DNA of 42,761 bases, from positions 538 to 43,298 of the forward strand of contig FR881247.1 of the NCBI GenBank assembly GCA_000434735.1, in the 5' to 3' direction. The position numbers and the translations under genes are program-made. Every line of letters starts with the position of its first letter. Within the stretch, counting starts at the first letter, position 1. Shown here piece by piece: positions 17,127 to 25,977 of this stretch. The notes under the pieces were generated by a model. It had not been told where the DNA came from. It made no database searches and was given only the letters and a program-made list of their open reading frames with translations. Source of the DNA: Bacteroides sp. CAG:530. GTDB lineage: Bacteria > Bacteroidota > Bacteroidia > Bacteroidales > Bacteroidaceae.

Positions 17127-17612
17127 TTACTGGCGCTGTCCTAATTTATCGTCCAGATAGAACAAACCAGCGGCATCGCTGCATTTCTTCAATTTGGCTA
17201 CGATATTTTCGGCAGTAGCTTCTTCTTCTACCTGTTCGCGAACATATCCCCACAAGAAGTCTTGCGACGGTTTATCTTTTTCTTCAGAAGCGATGTTAAC
17301 CAACTCGTTTATCAAGTCTGATACATGACATTCATGGTCGTATACATGTTCGAACACTTCAAGCACGCTGCCCCATCCTTGCGGCACTACATCAATCTTG
17401 TCTACCAAGGCTGTTCCGCCACGTTTTATCAGATAGTTAGCTAATTCGTAAGCATGAGTCAACTCTTCTTGCGACTGCTTCTTCATCCAACTAGCGAATC
17501 CGTCAAAACCTTCTTTCTGCAAATAGAAAGACATTGAAAGATAAAGATTAGAAGACCACATTTCTGCTGTAATCTGGTCGTTCATCGCTGCTTGTAATTT
17601 TTCAGAGATCAT
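17127..17612 (-). CDS. ftnA: Non-haem ferritin
   Basis: The 161-residue cytoplasmic protein forms the 24-subunit iron storage shell and oxidises Fe(II). Ferroxidase residues can be placed at Glu17 (QITAEMWSS), Glu50 and His53 (QEELTHAYE), Glu94 (VYDHE) and Gln127/Glu130 (REQVEEE), as in bacterial FtnA. The length is typical. It looks to be transcribed alone, with a strong terminator 48 bp downstream. In Bacteroides ferritin rises with oxygen exposure and iron supply, but no operator was identified in its 158-bp upstream gap, which holds nothing else recognisable. Confidence 0.95.
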   Translation of the reverse strand: MISEKLQAAMNDQITAEMWSSNLYLSMSFYLQKEGFDGFASWMKKQSQEELTHAYELANYLIKRGGTALVDKIDVVPQGWGSVLEVFEHVYDHECHVSDLINELVNIASEEKDKPSQDFLWGYVREQVEEEATAENIVAKLKKCSDAAGLFYLDDKLGQRQ

Positions 17613-17771
17613 AATATAATATGCGTTTAAATTGTTATTAATCGATTCTTTAAATCACTAAGCATAACGACAAATGAGATACCAGCCTCGGCAGATGGCA
17701 TGCTTTTTTAACTTCTTTAAAAGACCGCCCGCCTCTCACTGCCAAATTGACATATAAACAGAGCCGTTTAT

Positions 17772-19469
17772 TTACGACGCTTTCTTCTCTTTCACTTCAG
17801 AATGAGCTTCAACCACATTTACTACATAGTCGCCCAGTTTCTCGCATTCGCCTATGATATCCATATAATGCGTTCCCATCTGGTAGCCATAAGCCTTGTT
17901 ATTCACGTCGATTATATTCTGATCTTTCAGCTGTGCGCGATAATTGTTTATCTCATTCTCCAAGTTGAACGACTTGTTCACATCTACCACATGATGTGTG
18001 TCTTCTACCAACGCTATCATCTGCGTAAGCGCCTCATCGGTCAGACGGAACATCTGATGGATGTGTTCGTACTGCTTTTCGGTAAAGTCGGTACTGCAAC
18101 GGCGTTTGCGGTTGATTGTGCGCGAAATATTGTAGCAGCTATCACCAATACTTTCTATCTCGGTCACCTCGCGCAGCATCTCACGAATCTCCATCTTACT
18201 TTCAAAACTCAATCGTCCGTCGGATACTCGTGTAAGGTAATTGGCGATTTCAACCTCCATATTATCGCTGATGTTTTCGTACTTCTCAATGCGCGAGAAG
18301 AGCTTGTTGAAATCGTTCTCGTTTTCAGTATGCAACAATTGTTCTACCATGCGGAACATGCGCTGTATACGCTCGGCGAACAAATTAATTTCCTTGCGAG
18401 CCTGAAGAATAGAAAGCTCGGCTGTAGACAGCATACCACCGGTAATGAACTGCAAGCGGTATTCTTCTTCCTGCTCTTTCTGAGGAATGATTTTGCAGAC
18501 GGCTTTCTCTATAAACTTAACGAACCATATCAAGAAGAGCACGTTACATACGTTGAAGCAGGTATGGAATGCCGAAAGCTTAAACGATACAGCAACTCCT
18601 TCGGCTGGAGAAACGTGCATAACGTCATCTATAATCCAGTCTACCATTGAGAGGAAAGGCTCAAATATGGCCAAGACCCATATTACACCGAACACGTTAA
18701 ACAAGAGATGCGCCATAGCCGCTCTACGTGCCTGCGTATTGGCGGTAAGTGCAGCCAGATTGGCAGTAATGGTTGTACCTATGTTTTCTCCCAACACAAG
18801 CGCCGCTCCAAGCTCAAAGCTTATCCATCCGTTGGCACACATAATCAACGTGATGGCCATAGTAGCCGCCGAAGCCTGCACTATCATGGTAAGTATAGTA
18901 CCTATTAAAACAAAGAGGATTACTGAGAAATACCCCATATCCGTGTAATTCTGCACGAAAGCCAGCATTTGAGGATTCTGACCAAGGTCGGGGGCGTTGG
19001 TCTTGAGAAGATTCAAGCCCATAAAAAGAAAAGCGAAACCGAAGATGAACTCGCCTACAGACTTGCGAGAACTTTTTTGAGAGAACAGCAGTGGAATGCC
19101 GAATGCCAGTAACGGAAGGGCAAACGCCGATACATCCACCTTAAAGCCGAGAGCTGAAATAATCCACGCGGTAACGGTTGTACCGATATTGGCTCCCATA
19201 ATTACCCCGATAGACTGGGACAAGGTAAGCAAACCGGCATTAACAAAACTCACCACCATTACCGTGGTTGCAGAAGAGGACTGAATCAAGGCGGTTATCA
19301 ACACCCCGGTCAAAACGCCGGTTACCCGATTCGTGGTCATCGCGGTCAGGATACTGCGAAGGCGGTCGCCCGCAAACTTCTGAAGTCCCTCACTCATGAT
19401 TTTCATTCCATAGAGGAATAGCGCTAAAGACCCTAACAACGCTAAAAAATCATAAAAAGTATATTCCAT
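17772..19469 (-). CDS. Na/Pi cotransporter family protein with PhoU-like C-terminal domain
   Basis: The 565-residue inner membrane protein carries the inverted QSSSATT-type repeats of the NaPi-II family: QSSSATT at 63-69 and the variant QASAATM at 198-204, each followed by a GxNIGTT segment (GANIGTT and GENIGTT). About eight membrane spans fill residues 1-330. The rest is a soluble helical PhoU-like domain (ISDNMEVEIANYLTRVS and similar), as in YjbB/NptA proteins. It probably moves phosphate with sodium, though bacterial homologues may export phosphate. The gene is divergent from the uridine-kinase-like gene, with 92 bp between them and no clear consensus promoter. Confidence 0.9.
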   Translation of the reverse strand: MEYTFYDFLALLGSLALFLYGMKIMSEGLQKFAGDRLRSILTAMTTNRVTGVLTGVLITALIQSSSATTVMVVSFVNAGLLTLSQSIGVIMGANIGTTVTAWIISALGFKVDVSAFALPLLAFGIPLLFSQKSSRKSVGEFIFGFAFLFMGLNLLKTNAPDLGQNPQMLAFVQNYTDMGYFSVILFVLIGTILTMIVQASAATMAITLIMCANGWISFELGAALVLGENIGTTITANLAALTANTQARRAAMAHLLFNVFGVIWVLAIFEPFLSMVDWIIDDVMHVSPAEGVAVSFKLSAFHTCFNVCNVLFLIWFVKFIEKAVCKIIPQKEQEEEYRLQFITGGMLSTAELSILQARKEINLFAERIQRMFRMVEQLLHTENENDFNKLFSRIEKYENISDNMEVEIANYLTRVSDGRLSFESKMEIREMLREVTEIESIGDSCYNISRTINRKRRCSTDFTEKQYEHIHQMFRLTDEALTQMIALVEDTHHVVDVNKSFNLENEINNYRAQLKDQNIIDVNNKAYGYQMGTHYMDIIGECEKLGDYVVNVVEAHSEVKEKKAS

Positions 19470-19561
19470 TTGTAATTAATTAAATATGCAAAAGGCTTTC
19501 AATCGTTTTTATGTGTAAATTAACTGCCAATTAAACAGGAACTGTAACTCATATTTCGATT

Positions 19562-21229
19562 ATGCTACAAATATATTGCAAAAATAATAATCTTACAAAA
19601 GAATTCAACGAAGGCTGCTCACTTTTGGATATATATAATGGTTTTAAACTAGAAATGCCATACGGCCCTATCAGCGCAAAAGTGAATAACAGAGTAGAAT
19701 GCCTCAACTTCAAGGTGTATTATAATAAGGATGTTGAATTTCTTGATATCACCAGCGCATCGGGCATGCGTACCTACATGCGCTCGCTCTGTTTCGTATT
19801 GGTAAAGGCGGTAGAAGACCTTTATCCGCAGGGGAAGATATCGCTTATGCAGGCCATATCGAAGGGATATTATTGCGACTTGCACCTGGCCGACCGTAGC
19901 ATCGGACTGGATGATGTTACACGCATCAAGAAACGTATGCAGGAGATTATAGCCGAGGATTTGCCTTTTATCCGTACCGACTGCCATACAACCAAGGCAA
20001 TGCAGCTGTTCCGCGAACGAGGCATGGCGGATAAAGTGAAGTTGCTGGAAACTACAGGCGAACTATACACATCTTATTATACATTAGGAGATACAGTTGA
20101 CTATTATTATGGCAGCTTAGTGCCAAGCGCAGGATATATCAAGCTGTTCGATGTAGTGAAATACTACGACGGACTGCTGCTGAGAGTGCCCAACCGTAAG
20201 AACCCTACCCAACTGGAAGATGTCATAAAGCAAGAAAAGATGCTCGATGTATTTCAGGAATATCATCACTGGAACGACATCATGGGCATCAGCACTGTGG
20301 GCGACTTTAACGAAGCGTGCAACCAAGGGCATGTAACCGACCTTATAAATGTATCCGAAGCACTTCAGGAAAAGAAGATAGCACACATAGCCGAAGAGAT
20401 TGCCAAAAGGAACGAAAACGGCAATAAGGTGAAGCTTGTGCTGATAGCCGGACCGTCGTCATCGGGTAAAACAACATTCAGCAAGCGACTCAGCATTCAG
20501 CTCATGACAAACGGACTGAAGCCCTACCCTATCTCTATGGACAATTATTTTGTTGACAGAGAACATACTCCGAAAGATGATAACGGAGAGTACGATTTTG
20601 AATCGCTCTATGCGCTCGACCTTCCATACTTCGAGGCTCAACTGCAAGCATTGTTGGCAGGCGAAGAGATAGAGCTGCCACGCTTTAACTTCACTACCGG
20701 AAAGCGAGAACCCAGTGGAGAGAAGTTACGCATAGACGACAACATGATTCTTGTGCTCGAAGGCATACATGCGCTCAACCCAAAGCTAATACCTAATATC
20801 CCCGACAGCAATAAATACAAGATTTACGTATCGGCCCTCACCACCATATTGTTAGACAACCATAACTACATCCCCACAACAGATAACCGCCTGCTTCGTC
20901 GCATCATACGCGACTATAAGTACCGCGGCTACTCGGCGCAGGAAACCATCTCTAGATGGGAAAGCGTGCGTGCAGGCGAAGACAAATGGATATTCCCCTA
21001 TCAGGAACAAGCCAACGCCATGTTCAACTCGGCGCTGCTGTTCGAGTTGGCAGTACTTAAAGACTATGCCGAACCTATCCTACGCAAGGTGCCAAACAGC
21101 TGTGCCGCCCATTCCGAAGCCCGCCGCCTGCTTCGTTTCTTGAAATACTTTGTATCAGTACCAGATAACCAACTTCCGCCTACCTCGCTGCTGCGTGAGT
21201 TCTTAGGAGGAAGCAGTTTCAGATATTAA
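19562..21229 (+). CDS. Uridine-kinase-like nucleoside kinase with ThrRS-like N-terminal region
   Basis: The 555-residue protein has a C-terminal uridine kinase/phosphoribulokinase domain with P-loop GPSSSGKTT at 297-305. MDNYFVDREHTPKD and LEGIHALNP follow, as in uridine kinases. The N-terminal 280 residues look like a TGS-type domain (1-60) joined to the second additional domain of threonyl-tRNA synthetase (KGYYCDLHLADRSIG at about 101-115, RTDCHTTKAMQLF). The paired zinc-binding histidines of real ThrRS editing sites are not seen. Such fusions are widespread in Bacteroidetes and are annotated as nucleoside kinases. The substrate (uridine/cytidine or another nucleoside) is not decided. cutC follows by 22 bp in the same direction. 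Confidence 0.88.
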   Translation: MLQIYCKNNNLTKEFNEGCSLLDIYNGFKLEMPYGPISAKVNNRVECLNFKVYYNKDVEFLDITSASGMRTYMRSLCFVLVKAVEDLYPQGKISLMQAISKGYYCDLHLADRSIGLDDVTRIKKRMQEIIAEDLPFIRTDCHTTKAMQLFRERGMADKVKLLETTGELYTSYYTLGDTVDYYYGSLVPSAGYIKLFDVVKYYDGLLLRVPNRKNPTQLEDVIKQEKMLDVFQEYHHWNDIMGISTVGDFNEACNQGHVTDLINVSEALQEKKIAHIAEEIAKRNENGNKVKLVLIAGPSSSGKTTFSKRLSIQLMTNGLKPYPISMDNYFVDREHTPKDDNGEYDFESLYALDLPYFEAQLQALLAGEEIELPRFNFTTGKREPSGEKLRIDDNMILVLEGIHALNPKLIPNIPDSNKYKIYVSALTTILLDNHNYIPTTDNRLLRRIIRDYKYRGYSAQETISRWESVRAGEDKWIFPYQEQANAMFNSALLFELAVLKDYAEPILRKVPNSCAAHSEARRLLRFLKYFVSVPDNQLPPTSLLREFLGGSSFRY

Positions 21230-21251
21230 TCATTAACCCATAAAACCAATC

Positions 21252-21998
21252 ATGAATTATCAATTTGAGATTTGTGCCAATTCAGTAGAGAGTTGCATCG
21301 CCGCTCAGCAGGGAGGCGCCCACCGTGTAGAACTATGCGCCGGAATCCCAGAAGGAGGAACAACCCCATCGATAGGAGAAATAAAGACCGCCCGTAAGAT
21401 GATAGACATCAAGCTGCATGTCATCATCCGCCCTCGCGGAGGCGATTTCTTGTACTCTCCTATAGAGAAGAATAGCATGATAGAAGATATTTACGCCGCT
21501 CGCGAAGCCGGAGCCGACGGTCTGGTGTTCGGTGCTCTTACCCCCGACGGTGACATCGACCTTCCGTTGATGAAAGAGCTGATGAAGGCTTCGGGCGATT
21601 GTCCCGTTACTTTCCACCGCGCATTCGACCGCTGTAAGGACCCCATCCGCGGATTGGAAGAGATTATCGACTTAGGAGCCGCACGCATCCTTACTTCTGG
21701 TCAGCAGCCTACAGCTCCGCAGGGTGCAGGCCTTATCCGTAGCTTGATAGAACAAGCCAACGGCCGCATCATCATCTTGGCCGGTTGCGGAGTCAATGAA
21801 AACAATATCCGTCAGTTGGCAGAAGAAAGCGGTGCTCACGAGTTCCACTTCTCCGCTCGCGAAGGCATACGCAGTGCCATGCGCTATTCTAACCCCGAAG
21901 TACTGATGGGCAGTGCCGATGTAGACGAATACCTGCGCAATGTTACCACAGCAGAGCGTGTACGCCGCACCATTGCAGCATGTCTTGGAGAAAAATAA
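21252..21998 (+). CDS. cutC: CutC family protein (copper homeostasis)
   Basis: The 248-residue cytoplasmic TIM-barrel protein opens with FEICANSVESCIAAQQGGAHR and continues RVELCAGIPEGGTTPS, the typical start of CutC. HVIIRPRGGDFLYSP, GADGLVFGALTPDGDID and CPVTFHRAFD are further family signatures. CutC was linked to copper tolerance in E. coli, but its biochemical role is unsettled. The length is the family norm. It lies 22 bp after the nucleoside kinase gene and is closed by a terminator at 22028-22058, so the two form one transcript. Confidence 0.93.
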   Translation: MNYQFEICANSVESCIAAQQGGAHRVELCAGIPEGGTTPSIGEIKTARKMIDIKLHVIIRPRGGDFLYSPIEKNSMIEDIYAAREAGADGLVFGALTPDGDIDLPLMKELMKASGDCPVTFHRAFDRCKDPIRGLEEIIDLGAARILTSGQQPTAPQGAGLIRSLIEQANGRIIILAGCGVNENNIRQLAEESGAHEFHFSAREGIRSAMRYSNPEVLMGSADVDEYLRNVTTAERVRRTIAACLGEK

Positions 21999-22027
21999 GC
22001 TTCTCTTTTTATTGAGATAATATAAGT

Positions 22028-22065
22028 AAAGGCTCGGAGCAAAACGCTCTGGGCCTTTGTTGTTA
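22028..22065 (+). terminator. Rho-independent terminator after cutC
   Basis: A 13-bp stem with two G-U pairs (22028-22040 with 22046-22058), a 5-nt loop and TTTGTTGTTA follow the cutC stop by 30 bp. Confidence 0.85.
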
Positions 22066-22829
22066 TAGGCGATAAATGATACCATAAATTGGGGGTGGAA
22101 TTAATGTTCAACCACAAAACAAGCATGAAATCACATTTTTTCAGCCATTATTTCAACCATATCTATAAGATTATAATTCAGACAGTTAAGGCATGTTTTC
22201 CATTAAGTTTCAGGCATGTTTTCAACATCAGACGCTTCTAAAATTCAGCCCTATTAAATAAAATATATATTTAATAAAATAAATGAAAGGACTCGAAATT
22301 CCGATGAAATTTCAAGTCGCACATAATCGCCACAAGGCGATATTCAGAAAGAATAATATATAGTAAATTAGCATATGCCATCATGAATGCATAAACCGCC
22401 GAAAAAAGAATTCGATAAGTCAATCAAATCATCGTATTCTTTCACCTGGATCATCGTATTCTTTCATTTGAAGCATCGCATTCTTTTGTTATCTTTCTCG
22501 CGAGCTTTCTTCACCTCTCTATAACACCTTCTGAAGCCGATTCTTATAGATAATACACAGAGAAGTAAAACGACAACGGAAGAACTTCAAGCCAGAATTA
22601 TTCCAACAAAAAGTAGAGCTACTACGAACAAAGCTCTTCTTCAAGCATGAAATAGAAACAAGATGTTTCACCATAGAAGACATGTAGTCAATTAAGCATA
22701 GAGCACATTATGCAATTGAAATTCAACATATTCTAAATTCACCCACCGATGAATTAACCGTAGATGAATTTCAAAAGCGAACTATAGATTACAAACGCAT
22801 ATTGTTTCAACAGTAAATTCCACTAACAT
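22066..22829. other. Long intergenic region without an intact gene
   Basis: No complete coding frame with a start codon is supported over about 760 bp. Seen instead are: GGCATGTTTTC repeated at 22190-22200 and 22213-22223; an AT-only inverted repeat (TATTAAATA 22252-22260 with TATTTAATA 22268-22276); a 6-bp hairpin ATCGCC-ACAA-GGCGAT (22326-22341); a 22-bp tandem repeat (22429-22494); and a 22550-22815 stretch open in one plus frame except for a single TAG. It may be a decayed gene region. Confidence 0.5.
22429..22494. repeat. Three-copy 22-bp tandem repeat
   Basis: Units at 22429-22450, 22451-22472 and 22473-22494 share the pattern (T/G)CATCG(T/C)ATTCTTT. The third unit is more diverged. 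The repeat lies downstream of the convergent terminators of cutC and glsB. Confidence 0.75.
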
Positions 22830-22871
22830 AAAAACCCGCTCACCTTAGAAGAACCTTCATCAGTGAGCGGG
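22830..22871 (-). terminator. Rho-independent terminator of glsA-glsB
   Basis: A 9-bp GC-rich stem (CCCGCTCAC 22835-22843 with GTGAGCGGG 22863-22871), with a loop that may pair further through GAAG/CTTC, is followed on the minus strand by TTTTTATG. It lies 25 bp past the glsB stop. Confidence 0.8.
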
Positions 22872-22896
22872 CGAACGATGTTTTATTTATTCCAAT

Positions 22897-23883
22897 TTAC
22901 TTGGCTTTCGATAATACCGGATTGGCTCCGGAAGTGAGTTGCAAAGCCTCGGGATGCTCTTTAATATACGACTCGATGTGACGTACACGCTTCTCTTCGA
23001 GTATCTCGTCTACTGCTATCAGAATACCTGTCTCTTCTACATCGCCAAAACCGTAGTTGATGGCGGTACCAAACATACGCATGGTGGGCGACAGACTCAT
23101 ATATGCATTAACAAGAGGCGGGATGTTATAACCCAACTTGCGAACCTCGGTGTTCAGTACTTTATAGTCTTCCTTAAATGTATCGTATGGGAACATCTGC
23201 TTAAGCAAGTTCTCGTCGGCCTCTATTTTCAACGGATGTGTAGGAGTGATAAGTCCGTCTTTGTCAGAAAAATGCTTCTTCAAGAAATAAAGAATCATAT
23301 CTCTACCCAAGCGGTGATAGCTGGGATACATAGTCATCTTTCCGAAGAAATATTTTACGTTGGGTTTAACCACGGTCAAAGCACCAAGTCCGTCCCACAG
23401 GTTATCAAGAGCGAAAAGTCCCTTAGCGCCTGCACGCGATGACTGATACTCTAGTGTTACGAACGAACGACCCAACTCGATGGTGGTAGGAAGATACTCC
23501 TTTAAGAACTTAGGAGAGAAATCGAACATGTGGGCTGTTGCCAAGATAGGCTTGCCTTCGCTATCGAACTCTACCTCATCGCCCAAGATGTAGCGGTAAC
23601 CGCCCAGAATTTCTTCAGCTTCGGGGTCCCATACTACCAACTGCTGATAAGGATTCTCCATCAAATCGTATTCGTCCAAATCAAGAGACTTACCCGTACC
23701 ACCTCCGGCTGCCCTGAATGCTATCTCGCGCAAACGGCCTATTTCTTTAAGCACGTTAGGAGCGTTCTTCCAATTTATTATATAAATTTCGTTATGACTC
23801 TTATTGGTCGTTCTGAGCCGTCTTTCAGGCGTCAGCTCCGCTTTCAGGACCTCTCTGTCAATCGGTGCGATAATATCTTCCAT
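22897..23883 (-). CDS. glsB: GNAT-family N-acyltransferase of glycine lipid synthesis (GlsB-like)
   Basis: The protein of about 328 residues belongs to the OlsB/hemolysin-like acyltransferase family. RLREIAFRAAGGGTGKSLDLD is the opening element (key part AFRAAGGGTGKSLDLDEYD), followed by QLVVWDPEAEEILGGYRYI and TIELGRSFVTLEYQ. In B. thetaiotaomicron GlsB links a 3-hydroxy fatty acid to glycine, and the neighbouring GlsA adds the second acyl chain, giving membrane glycine lipids and precursors of flavolipin-type serine-glycine lipids. The gene follows glsA by 31 bp. The frame reaches a GTG at 23889, but the ATG at 23883 (MEDIIAPIDREV) is preferred. The function is inferred from family and gene pairing. 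Confidence 0.85.
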   Translation of the reverse strand: MEDIIAPIDREVLKAELTPERRLRTTNKSHNEIYIINWKNAPNVLKEIGRLREIAFRAAGGGTGKSLDLDEYDLMENPYQQLVVWDPEAEEILGGYRYILGDEVEFDSEGKPILATAHMFDFSPKFLKEYLPTTIELGRSFVTLEYQSSRAGAKGLFALDNLWDGLGALTVVKPNVKYFFGKMTMYPSYHRLGRDMILYFLKKHFSDKDGLITPTHPLKIEADENLLKQMFPYDTFKEDYKVLNTEVRKLGYNIPPLVNAYMSLSPTMRMFGTAINYGFGDVEETGILIAVDEILEEKRVRHIESYIKEHPEALQLTSGANPVLSKAK

Positions 23884-23914
23884 TTTCACTAGCTTATCAA
23901 CAACAAATAATTAA

Positions 23915-24733
23915 TTACAATTTATATACTATGTCGCGTACGTATGTCGCCCACTCGGCAGCCGACCGAGAACGGTCGAATGTTTGCCATGGGATGGGCT
24001 TACCTATAGTTACGCGAAATGTTTTATGACGGTTCTTCAGCATCTCATCTGCCAGATAGAGCATGGCCACGTTAAAACGCAACCCTAAAGTCTTACATAA
24101 GTTGGCGAGATTATAGAAGAAGTCCGAATTTCTGCCTTCAAAATGAATAGGCACTACGTTGCGGTGGGTTTCTACGCTCTTGGTAATGAAGGTTTTCTTC
24201 CAAGTCAAGTCTTGTATCACTCCATGCTGACGGCGCGAGCACAAGCCTGCGGGGAACATGATGATGTGGCTGTCTGAACGGAAGCCTTCTTCTACCATTC
24301 GGGGAAAGTCGCGCGACTGCGATCCGGTTTTATTTATGGGGATGCACAACGGAGCCAATCCATGAAGATTCATCAGCAAATCGTTGACAAGATATTTCAC
24401 CTTGCCATCGTAGTGCTTGCCTAAGAGATAACCCAAAGATACTCCATCCTGACCGCCCAACGGATGATTCGACACGAAGGTGCAAAGTCCCTCTTCGGGC
24501 AGATTTTCAATGCCTTCCACTTCGAGTTTAGCGTCGAGGAAATTCATGCAGGCTTCGAGAAAAGGAACTCCCACTTTATCCGAGTTCTCGCGCAAAAAGC
24601 CGTTAAGCTCGTCTTGATGAACGATACGCTTTAGATAAGACACCACAAAACGAGGTACGCGACTGGCCTTTTTTCCAGCCTTTTCCTTGATGATTTTATC
24701 AATATCAATTAGAAAAATAGAATTGTCTGCCAT
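23915..24733 (-). CDS. glsA: Lysophospholipid-type O-acyltransferase (GlsA-like)
   Basis: The 272-residue protein is a 1-acyl-glycerol-3-phosphate acyltransferase-fold enzyme. The catalytic His and Asp are seen in SNHPLGGQDGVS (His90 and Asp96, spacing HX5D rather than the usual HX4D). The substrate-site FPAGLCSRR lies at 160-168. In Bacteroides GlsA acylates the hydroxyl of N-acyl-3-hydroxyacyl glycine made by GlsB. It is first in the two-gene operon, driven by the promoter at 24756-24763, with a terminator after glsB. Assignment rests on the pairing; alone it could be a general lysophospholipid acyltransferase. Confidence 0.83.
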   Translation of the reverse strand: MADNSIFLIDIDKIIKEKAGKKASRVPRFVVSYLKRIVHQDELNGFLRENSDKVGVPFLEACMNFLDAKLEVEGIENLPEEGLCTFVSNHPLGGQDGVSLGYLLGKHYDGKVKYLVNDLLMNLHGLAPLCIPINKTGSQSRDFPRMVEEGFRSDSHIIMFPAGLCSRRQHGVIQDLTWKKTFITKSVETHRNVVPIHFEGRNSDFFYNLANLCKTLGLRFNVAMLYLADEMLKNRHKTFRVTIGKPIPWQTFDRSRSAAEWATYVRDIVYKL

Positions 24734-24755
24734 TGCTTAGGTCGTAGAATTTGTG

Positions 24756-24763
24756 CAAATGTA
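24756..24763 (-). promoter_or_regulatory. Promoter of glsA-glsB, -7 element
   Basis: TACATTTG on the minus strand fully matches TAnnTTTG, 22 bp before the glsA ATG. The -33 element is not clear (T-rich only). Confidence 0.55.
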
Positions 24764-24969
24764 ATTTTTCTTTTGATAAAAAGTTCACGAAAACAGTGAA
24801 AATTACAACATTTACGACTAAAAAGGCATAAGTATTTAAAAACATGACATTAAAATGCACAATACATCTATAAACTGTGCAACATAAGCTAAGCCCGAAA
24901 CACTTTGTTAACCTGTTGATAACTCATTAGAATATTTTCATTGACACATAGCTCTTTATTATAAGGAAA

Positions 24970-24985
24970 TGTGTAATTTTACACA
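24970..24985. promoter_or_regulatory. Perfect 16-bp palindrome upstream of rsmH, possible operator
   Basis: TGTGTAATTTTACACA is a 7-bp inverted repeat around TT, 57 bp before the rsmH ATG. It contains TAATTTTA, one base off the -7 consensus. The position suggests a regulator site for the dcw cluster; no regulator is identified. Confidence 0.4.
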
Positions 24986-25042
24986 CTGAAAGTAAAAGTT
25001 TAGAAAAAGAGACAAAACTCACACTAAAACAGAGCATTGACA

Positions 25043-25954
25043 ATGAATAATACAGACGTTTACCACATACCTGTACTACTTAACGAAAGCATAGAGGGAA
25101 TGAACCTGAAGGCTAACGGAATTTACGCTGACATGACATTCGGCGGAGGAGGACACTCGAAAGAGATTCTGCGACGAATGGGTGAGGGTTGTCACTTATA
25201 CAGCTTCGACCAAGACGAAGATGCTGAGAAGAACATCGTTAATGATAAGCGATTTACATTTGTAAGAAGCAATTTCCGCTATCTGCGCAACTTCATGCGT
25301 TACTATGGCGTGGAGCAACTAGACGGTATATTGGCCGACCTCGGTGTGTCTTCGCATCACTTTGACGACTCGGAGCGAGGATTTTCTTTCCGATTCGACG
25401 GAAAGCTGGATATGCGCATGAACAAACGTGCGGGAATGACGGCAGCCGACATAGTGAATACATACGACGAGGAAAAACTAGCCGACGTGTTCTACATATA
25501 CGGAGAGCTGAAGAACAGCAGAAAGCTGGCGGCTACAATAGCCAAAGCCAGACAGCAGAAACAGATTACTACTATCGGGGAGTTCTTGGACATCATAAAG
25601 CCACTGTTCGGACGCGAACGCGAGAAGAAGGAGTTGGCAAAAGTATTCCAAGCGCTGCGAATAGAGGTGAATCATGAAATGGAGGCACTGAAAGAGATGC
25701 TTTACGAGGCTACCGACCTACTGAAACCGGGTGGACGATTGGTGGTTATCACTTATCACTCGCTTGAAGACAGAATGGTGAAGAACTTGATTAAGGCCGG
25801 GAACATAGAAGGCAAAGTAGAACAGGATTTCTACGGAAACGTGCAATCGCCGTTCCGAGCTGTGAACAATAAAGTCATCGTTCCTACAGACGAGGAAGTC
25901 AACCAAAACCCCCGATCAAGAAGCGCAAAACTGAGAATAGCGGAAAAAAGATAA
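25043..25954 (+). CDS. rsmH: 16S rRNA (cytosine-1402-N4) methyltransferase
   Basis: The enzyme (MraW) methylates N4 of C1402 in the ribosomal P site with SAM. TFGGGGHSKEILRR is the SAM-binding motif, followed by LDGILADLGVSSHHFD and GGRLVVITYHSLEDRMVK, all hallmark RsmH segments. From the ATG at 25043 (MNNTDVYHIPVLLNESIEG) the protein has 303 residues. The TTG two codons earlier is not needed. It is the first gene of the dcw cluster here. The usual upstream partner mraZ is absent: the 300 bp between glsA and rsmH hold no coding frame. Confidence 0.96.
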   Translation: MNNTDVYHIPVLLNESIEGMNLKANGIYADMTFGGGGHSKEILRRMGEGCHLYSFDQDEDAEKNIVNDKRFTFVRSNFRYLRNFMRYYGVEQLDGILADLGVSSHHFDDSERGFSFRFDGKLDMRMNKRAGMTAADIVNTYDEEKLADVFYIYGELKNSRKLAATIAKARQQKQITTIGEFLDIIKPLFGREREKKELAKVFQALRIEVNHEMEALKEMLYEATDLLKPGGRLVVITYHSLEDRMVKNLIKAGNIEGKVEQDFYGNVQSPFRAVNNKVIVPTDEEVNQNPRSRSAKLRIAEKR

Positions 25955-25977
25955 GATATAACAAAGAACTGAGAGAG

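Noticed and set aside
22429..22494. CRISPR array.
   Set aside because: The 22-bp units abut with no spacers, and no cas genes are near.
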